A DNA stretch of 64,000 bases, from positions 1 through 64,000 of the forward strand of contig JBCDAU010000003.1 of the NCBI GenBank assembly GCA_039185015.1, read 5' to 3'. The position numbers were made by a program, and so were the translations under genes. Within the stretch, counting starts at the first letter, position 1. Every line of letters begins with the position of its first letter. This DNA comes from JBCBSZ01 sp039185015. Lineage in GTDB: Bacteria; Actinomycetota; Acidimicrobiia; Acidimicrobiales; Poriferisodalaceae. The notes below the pieces were generated by a model. The model worked only from the letters and a program-made list of their open reading frames with translations, searched no databases and was not told where the DNA came from. This document shows, one piece after another, positions 60,116 to 64,000 of the stretch.

Positions 60116-60892
60116 ATGAAGGGCTACGGCCCGGCCAGCTACGGCGACGGCTTCGCCGACGTCTACGACGACTGGTACCCGGACGTGACCGACGTCGATG
60201 CCACCGTCCGCTTCGTGACCGCGCTGGTGCCCGGCGGTCGGGTGCTGGAGCTCGGCATCGGCACCGGCCGCATCGCGCTCCCGCTCGTCGAGCAGGGGGC
60301 CGAGGTCACCGGCATCGATGCTTCGGAGGCCATGCTCGAGCAGCTCGCAGCGAAGCGCGGCGCCGATCGGGTGCGCGCTGTGCATGGCGACATGGCCCAG
60401 GACGTCCCGGACGGGCCGTTCGACCTCGTCCTCGCCACCTACAACACCTTCTTCAACCTCACTGATGCCACGGCTCAGCTCGCGTGCGCCCGACGGGTCG
60501 CCGAGGTGCTCCGGCCCGGCGGCCGGCTGGTGCTCGAGACCTTCGTGCCGTCCGACGACGGCGACGGCCGAAGCTCGGGGGTCACCCCCCGCACGATCGA
60601 GGCCGAACGGGTCGTGCTCACCGTCAGCCGACGCGACGCCGCCAGCCAGCGGGTCGACGGCCAGATGATCGAGCTGTCCGAGGCCGGCATCCGATTGCGC
60701 CCGTGGTCGATCCGGTACCTGCACCCCGACCAACTCGACGCCCTCGCCGCCGAGGCCGGCCTGGAGCTCGAGGCCCGCTTCGCCGACTGGCGCGGCACGC
60801 CCTTCGACCCGGAAGGTCCCCACCAGGTCGTCGTGTACCGCCGCCCGGCGTTGCACACTGGAGCGCCCCCCGATGGTGAGGAGACGACGTGA
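60116..60892 (+). CDS. SAM-dependent methyltransferase
   Basis: The ATG follows GGAGCGGCG, giving 258 aa. Motif I is VLELGIGTGRIALPL, motif II TGIDASEAMLEQL, and FDLVLATYNTFFNL and VLRPGGRLVLETF follow as in class I methyltransferases. The substrate is unknown. Its stop overlaps the start of an SRPBCC-fold gene (GTGA), so the two probably act together on one small molecule. Confidence 0.88.
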   Translation: MKGYGPASYGDGFADVYDDWYPDVTDVDATVRFVTALVPGGRVLELGIGTGRIALPLVEQGAEVTGIDASEAMLEQLAAKRGADRVRAVHGDMAQDVPDGPFDLVLATYNTFFNLTDATAQLACARRVAEVLRPGGRLVLETFVPSDDGDGRSSGVTPRTIEAERVVLTVSRRDAASQRVDGQMIELSEAGIRLRPWSIRYLHPDQLDALAAEAGLELEARFADWRGTPFDPEGPHQVVVYRRPALHTGAPPDGEETT

Positions 60893-61419
60893 GCGATCTA
60901 CGGGTCGAGGTGCTGATCGAGGCGACGCCGGAGCAGGTGTGGGACGAGGTGCGTCACATCGATCGACACACCGAGTGGATGCACGACGCCGTCGAGATCA
61001 CGTTCGTCTCCGACCAGAGATCGGGCATCGGGACGACGTTCGACACGCTGACCCGTGTCGGCCCGCTCAAGACCATGGATCGCATGGAGATCACCGAGTG
61101 GGTCGACGGCGAGGTGATGGGTGTCCGTCACACCGGCGCGGTGACCGGCACCGGCCGCTTCACCCTGACACCGGAGGGCAGCTCCACGCGCTTCGTCTGG
61201 GAAGAGGACCTCGAGTTCCCCTGGTTCTTCGGCGGTCCGATCGGCGAGAAGATCGGCAGCCCGATCCTTGGCGCCATCTGGCGCCGCAACATCAACATCC
61301 TCAAGGGGATCATCGAGACCGGCGAGCGGCCCTCCGATGACGATCCGGGGCTGCTGGCGAAGGTGACCGCCCCCGTGACCGGAGCGATCGGCAGCCTTCG
61401 GGAGAAGCTGGGCCGATAG
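60889..61419 (+). CDS. SRPBCC-family (polyketide cyclase/dehydrase-like) protein
   Basis: The GTG overlaps the methyltransferase stop, giving 176 aa. The fold pattern is clear: LRVEVLIEATPEQVWDEVRH at the start, MEITEWVDGEVMGVRHTG in the middle, and a long C-terminal helix INILKGIIETGERP. This family binds hydrophobic ligands in a deep pocket and often sits with small-molecule enzymes. The ligand is unknown. It is convergent with meaB, 4 bp apart. Confidence 0.85.
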   Translation: MSDLRVEVLIEATPEQVWDEVRHIDRHTEWMHDAVEITFVSDQRSGIGTTFDTLTRVGPLKTMDRMEITEWVDGEVMGVRHTGAVTGTGRFTLTPEGSSTRFVWEEDLEFPWFFGGPIGEKIGSPILGAIWRRNINILKGIIETGERPSDDDPGLLAKVTAPVTGAIGSLREKLGR

Positions 61420-61423
61420 CCCC

Positions 61424-62371
61424 CTACGCGAGATCGCCCAACAGCCGGTCGGCCGCCTCGTAGGGGTCGAGCTCACGGTCGAGGAGCTGCGTCTCGATCT
61501 CGGTCGCTGCGGGATCGTCGAGGATGGCGGCGATCCGCTGCTCCATCCGTGCCCGGAGGATCTCGGTCAGCTCCTCGCGTCGACGCATCCGCCTGCGCTC
61601 GTCGAGCGTCTGGGTCTCGGTGAGGTGGGTTCGGTGATGGTCGATCGCCTCGGCGAGGTCCTCGATGCCCGTGCCGTCGGTGGCGACGGTCCGGACGATC
61701 GGCGGCATCCAGTCCTCTCGAACGCCGAGCTCCATCATCTGCATGAGGTCCCGCTCGGCGTCGTCGGCACCCGGCCGGTCCGCCTTGTTGATCACGAACA
61801 CGTCCGCGATCTCGAGCAGCCCGGCCTTGTTGGCCTGGACGGAGTCACCCCAGCCGGGATTGACGACGACGACGGTCGTGTCGGCCTCGCCGGCGATGTC
61901 GACCTCGATCTGCCCGACACCGACCGTCTCGATGAGCACGGGATCCCAGCCGGTCGCCTCGAGCACGCGGACCGCCTGCGGCGTCGCCAGCGACAGGCCA
62001 CCGAGGTGACCGCGGGTCGCCATGGATCGGATGAACACGTCCTCGTCGGTCGAGTGCGTCTGCATGCGCACCCGGTCGCCGAGGATCGCTCCCCCGCTGA
62101 ACGGCGACGTCGGATCGATGGCCAGCACGGCCACCCGGTCCCCGCGGGCACGCACCACACCGGTCAGAGCGCTGGTGAGCGTCGACTTGCCGGCGCCCGG
62201 CGCCCCGGTCAGGCCGACGGTGTACGCCGGATCGACCCCACGTCGATGCGCCGCGTGGCCGACCGCACGGGCGCCCTGACCACCCCGCTCGACGAGCGAG
62301 AGCAGCCGAGCGAGCGAGCGGCGGTCGCGCTGCACGGCCGCGGTGAGCAGCTCATCGGGGTCGTGGTTCAT
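61424..62371 (-). CDS. meaB: Methylmalonyl-CoA mutase-associated G-protein chaperone
   Basis: The ATG at 62371 gives 315 aa. It has the MeaB/ArgK signatures: Walker A GLTGAPGAGKSTLTSAL, SPFSGGAILGDRVRM, LIETVGVGQIEVDIA, the switch-like VVVNPGWGDSVQANKAGL and the base-specific NKAD. It protects and reloads B12-dependent acyl-CoA mutases. No mutase subunit is in the window. It is divergent from a small membrane peptide gene. Confidence 0.93.
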   Translation of the reverse strand: MNHDPDELLTAAVQRDRRSLARLLSLVERGGQGARAVGHAAHRRGVDPAYTVGLTGAPGAGKSTLTSALTGVVRARGDRVAVLAIDPTSPFSGGAILGDRVRMQTHSTDEDVFIRSMATRGHLGGLSLATPQAVRVLEATGWDPVLIETVGVGQIEVDIAGEADTTVVVVNPGWGDSVQANKAGLLEIADVFVINKADRPGADDAERDLMQMMELGVREDWMPPIVRTVATDGTGIEDLAEAIDHHRTHLTETQTLDERRRMRRREELTEILRARMEQRIAAILDDPAATEIETQLLDRELDPYEAADRLLGDLA

Positions 62372-62531
62372 CGGCACAGCCGACGATGGTCGCACCTGGA
62401 CCGGGCTGGACCCAACCCGACCTCGGCTTCGCTCGGAGGGCGTCGACGAGGACCGACCGGGCGACCTCGGGCCCGGGGATCGCGGTTCCACCGAGCTGGA
62501 GCCACCTCGAGTTCGTGGTTGACTGGACCCG

Positions 62532-62663
62532 GTGCCGACACTGCTCGCTCACGGGAACAACCTCGACGAGGCGCTCTTCATCGGTGCTCCGTTGCTGGCC
62601 GTGGTGCTGCTGGTCTACACGGCGTGGCGTCGGGCCCGAGAGCTCGAGGCCGAGGAGGGTTGA
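62532..62663 (+). CDS. Small single-helix membrane peptide (43 aa)
   Basis: A GTG at 62532 opens a 43-codon frame: PTLLAHGNNLDEALFIGAP, then a helix LLAVVLLVYTAW and a charged tail RRARELEAEEG. The N-out helix with a positive cytoplasmic end fits a small membrane protein; similar short proteins are common in actinobacteria. It ends 12 bp before the convergent murA stop. There is no strong ribosome binding site, so a leaderless start is possible. Confidence 0.5.
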   Translation: MPTLLAHGNNLDEALFIGAPLLAVVLLVYTAWRRARELEAEEG

Positions 62664-62674
62664 GCGGCCGGGCG

Positions 62675-63925
62675 TCAGGTCCGCTCGATGGTCGCTCCGA
62701 CGGAGCGCAACGCTCCGACGAGGTCCTCGTAGCCGCGATCGATGTGGTCGGCGTCGGAGATGACGGTCTGGCCGTCGGCGCCGAGGGCGGCGCAGACGAG
62801 GGCGGCGCCGGCACGGATGTCGTGGGCACGCACCGGGGCTCCGGAGAGCCGCTCGACGCCGCGCACGACGGCGTGGTGCCCCTCGACCCGGATGTCGGCC
62901 CCCATGCGCACGAGCTCGGCCACGTACTTCCAGCGGCCGCCCTGGAACACGTTCTCGGTCACGATCGAGACGCCGTCGGCCACCGACAGCCCGGCGACCA
63001 GGAAGGGCTTGTAGTCGGTCGCGACGCCCGGGTACGGCAGGGTGGCCACGTCGACCGCACGACCCCGCCGGGGCATCGCGGCCCACAGGCCGGCGGAGTC
63101 GTTCGACACCCGCATGCCCATCCCCGTCAGCTTCGCGATGACCATGTCCATGTGCTCGTGGCGGGCGCCCAGCAGGCTCAACTCGCCGCCGGCGACGGCC
63201 AGCGCCGACAGGTAGGTGGCGGCCTGGATGCGGTCGGGCACCACGGTGTGCTCGGTGGGAGCGAGCTCCTCGACCCCCTCGACCACGAGGGTCGACGTGC
63301 CGACGCCGCTGATTCGACCGCCCATGCGGTTGAGGAAGGTGGCCAGGTCGGCGATCTCGGGCTCGCGTGCCGCGTTGTCGATCGTGGTGGTGCCCTTCGC
63401 CAGCACCGATGCCATCAACAGGTTCTCGGTGGCGCCGACGCTCGGGTACTCGAGCACCACCCGGTCGCCCAGGAGCACCTCGGCACGCGCGTCGATCACA
63501 CCGTGGTCCTGACTGAACACGACGCCGAGCGACTGCAGCCCGGCGAGGTGGAGATCGATCGGCCGATGGCCGAAGTCGTCCCCACCCGGCATCGCCACCT
63601 GCGCCCGACCGAACCGGCCGAGCAAGGGTCCGAGGACGACGATCGACGCCCGCATCTGCTCGACGAGGTCGTGAGGGGCCCGGGGGTCGAGCTCGTCGGG
63701 GATGTCGACCGTGACGGTCCCGCCGTCGATCGAGGTGTGGGCGCCCATCACCTCGAGCAACCGGCACATGATGCTCACGTCCGTGATCGCCGGCACCGAG
63801 TGCAGGCGATGTCGGCCCGGCGCCAGGATGGTGGCAGCGAGGAGCTTCAGGGCGCTGTTCTTGGCACCGACGATGGGGAGCTCCCCGTCGAGCGGCCCAC
63901 TGCGTTCGACGACGATCGACGTCAC
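62675..63925 (-). CDS. murA: UDP-N-acetylglucosamine 1-carboxyvinyltransferase
   Basis: The GTG at 63925 gives 416 aa, typical for MurA. It begins with PLDGELPIVGAKNSALKLL, including the KN pair that binds UDP-GlcNAc, and has GATENLLMAS and ATDYKPFLVAG. The active-site loop reads AMPGGDDFGHRPIDLH; the catalytic cysteine of the E. coli enzyme (PGGCxIGxRP) is Asp. That is the form found in mycobacteria, expected to be insensitive to fosfomycin. It makes the first committed peptidoglycan precursor in the cytoplasm. Confidence 0.95.
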   Translation of the reverse strand: MTSIVVERSGPLDGELPIVGAKNSALKLLAATILAPGRHRLHSVPAITDVSIMCRLLEVMGAHTSIDGGTVTVDIPDELDPRAPHDLVEQMRASIVVLGPLLGRFGRAQVAMPGGDDFGHRPIDLHLAGLQSLGVVFSQDHGVIDARAEVLLGDRVVLEYPSVGATENLLMASVLAKGTTTIDNAAREPEIADLATFLNRMGGRISGVGTSTLVVEGVEELAPTEHTVVPDRIQAATYLSALAVAGGELSLLGARHEHMDMVIAKLTGMGMRVSNDSAGLWAAMPRRGRAVDVATLPYPGVATDYKPFLVAGLSVADGVSIVTENVFQGGRWKYVAELVRMGADIRVEGHHAVVRGVERLSGAPVRAHDIRAGAALVCAALGADGQTVISDADHIDRGYEDLVGALRSVGATIERT

Positions 63926-64000
63926 CGCACCAGTCTGACAGACCGCTCCCACGACTCCTCGGTTGGTCGGCCGGCCCGGTGACAACCCTCACACAACGGC

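Noticed and set aside
62519..62524. TTGACT as a -35 promoter element for the 43-aa peptide
   Set aside because: It lies only 8 nt before the proposed start codon, which leaves no room for a -10 element and transcript start.

Overview
The window is high-G+C DNA with dense, often overlapping genes (many ATGA, GTGA and TGATG junctions), frequent GTG starts, a PASTA-type Ser/Thr kinase and a MurA of the Cys-to-Asp type. Together these point to an actinobacterium; a free-living Acidimicrobiia-like lineage is my best guess, but that is inference. I see no rRNA, tRNA, CRISPR array, insertion sequence or prophage.

Region 1 (1-29660) is a large exopolysaccharide (EPS) locus of the Wzx/Wzy type. It holds five GT4-type glycosyltransferases, a WecG/TagA-type transferase, two paralogous initiating sugar-phosphate transferases, a free Wzx-like flippase, a free Wzy-like polymerase, and an unusual single protein that joins a Wzx-like half to a Wzy-like half. 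Three Wzz-like co-polymerases have a BY-kinase-like region, and in all three the Walker A lysine is missing. Other members are a secreted beta-propeller/fibronectin-III protein, a GDP-mannose 3,5-epimerase-like enzyme, a beta-helix lipoprotein, and several phosphotransferase-, thymidylate-kinase- and nucleotidyltransferase-like proteins. A 26-codon ORF is translationally wedged between two co-polymerase genes.

Region 2 (29886-42450, almost all minus strand) is a phosphonate locus. It has a GntR regulator followed by overlapping phnGHIJKLM (C-P lyase), then the phnD-phnC-phnE importer (phnE is a two-domain fusion), a second GntR regulator and a PhnZ-like HD oxygenase. phnN, phnP and phnY are not in the window. 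Two kinds of candidate regulatory site stand out. A 14-bp near-palindrome lies upstream of both phnD and the first gntR. A 22-nt PHO-box-like site lies upstream of phnD and, with 19 of 22 identical bases, upstream of an EPS initiating transferase. A conserved 3' element follows both phnD and phnE.

Region 3 (42479-48459) carries an inositol-monophosphatase-family protein with an extra N-terminal domain, an MFS transporter, a DUF4395-thioredoxin-like membrane protein, a PASTA kinase and a small membrane-anchored protein.

Region 4 (48536-63925) is mostly housekeeping: ligA, a short MetE-like protein, a three-gene minor-pilin cassette, mnmA with a cysteine desulfurase, a beta-propeller lipoprotein, a methyltransferase/SRPBCC pair, meaB, a 43-aa membrane peptide and murA.
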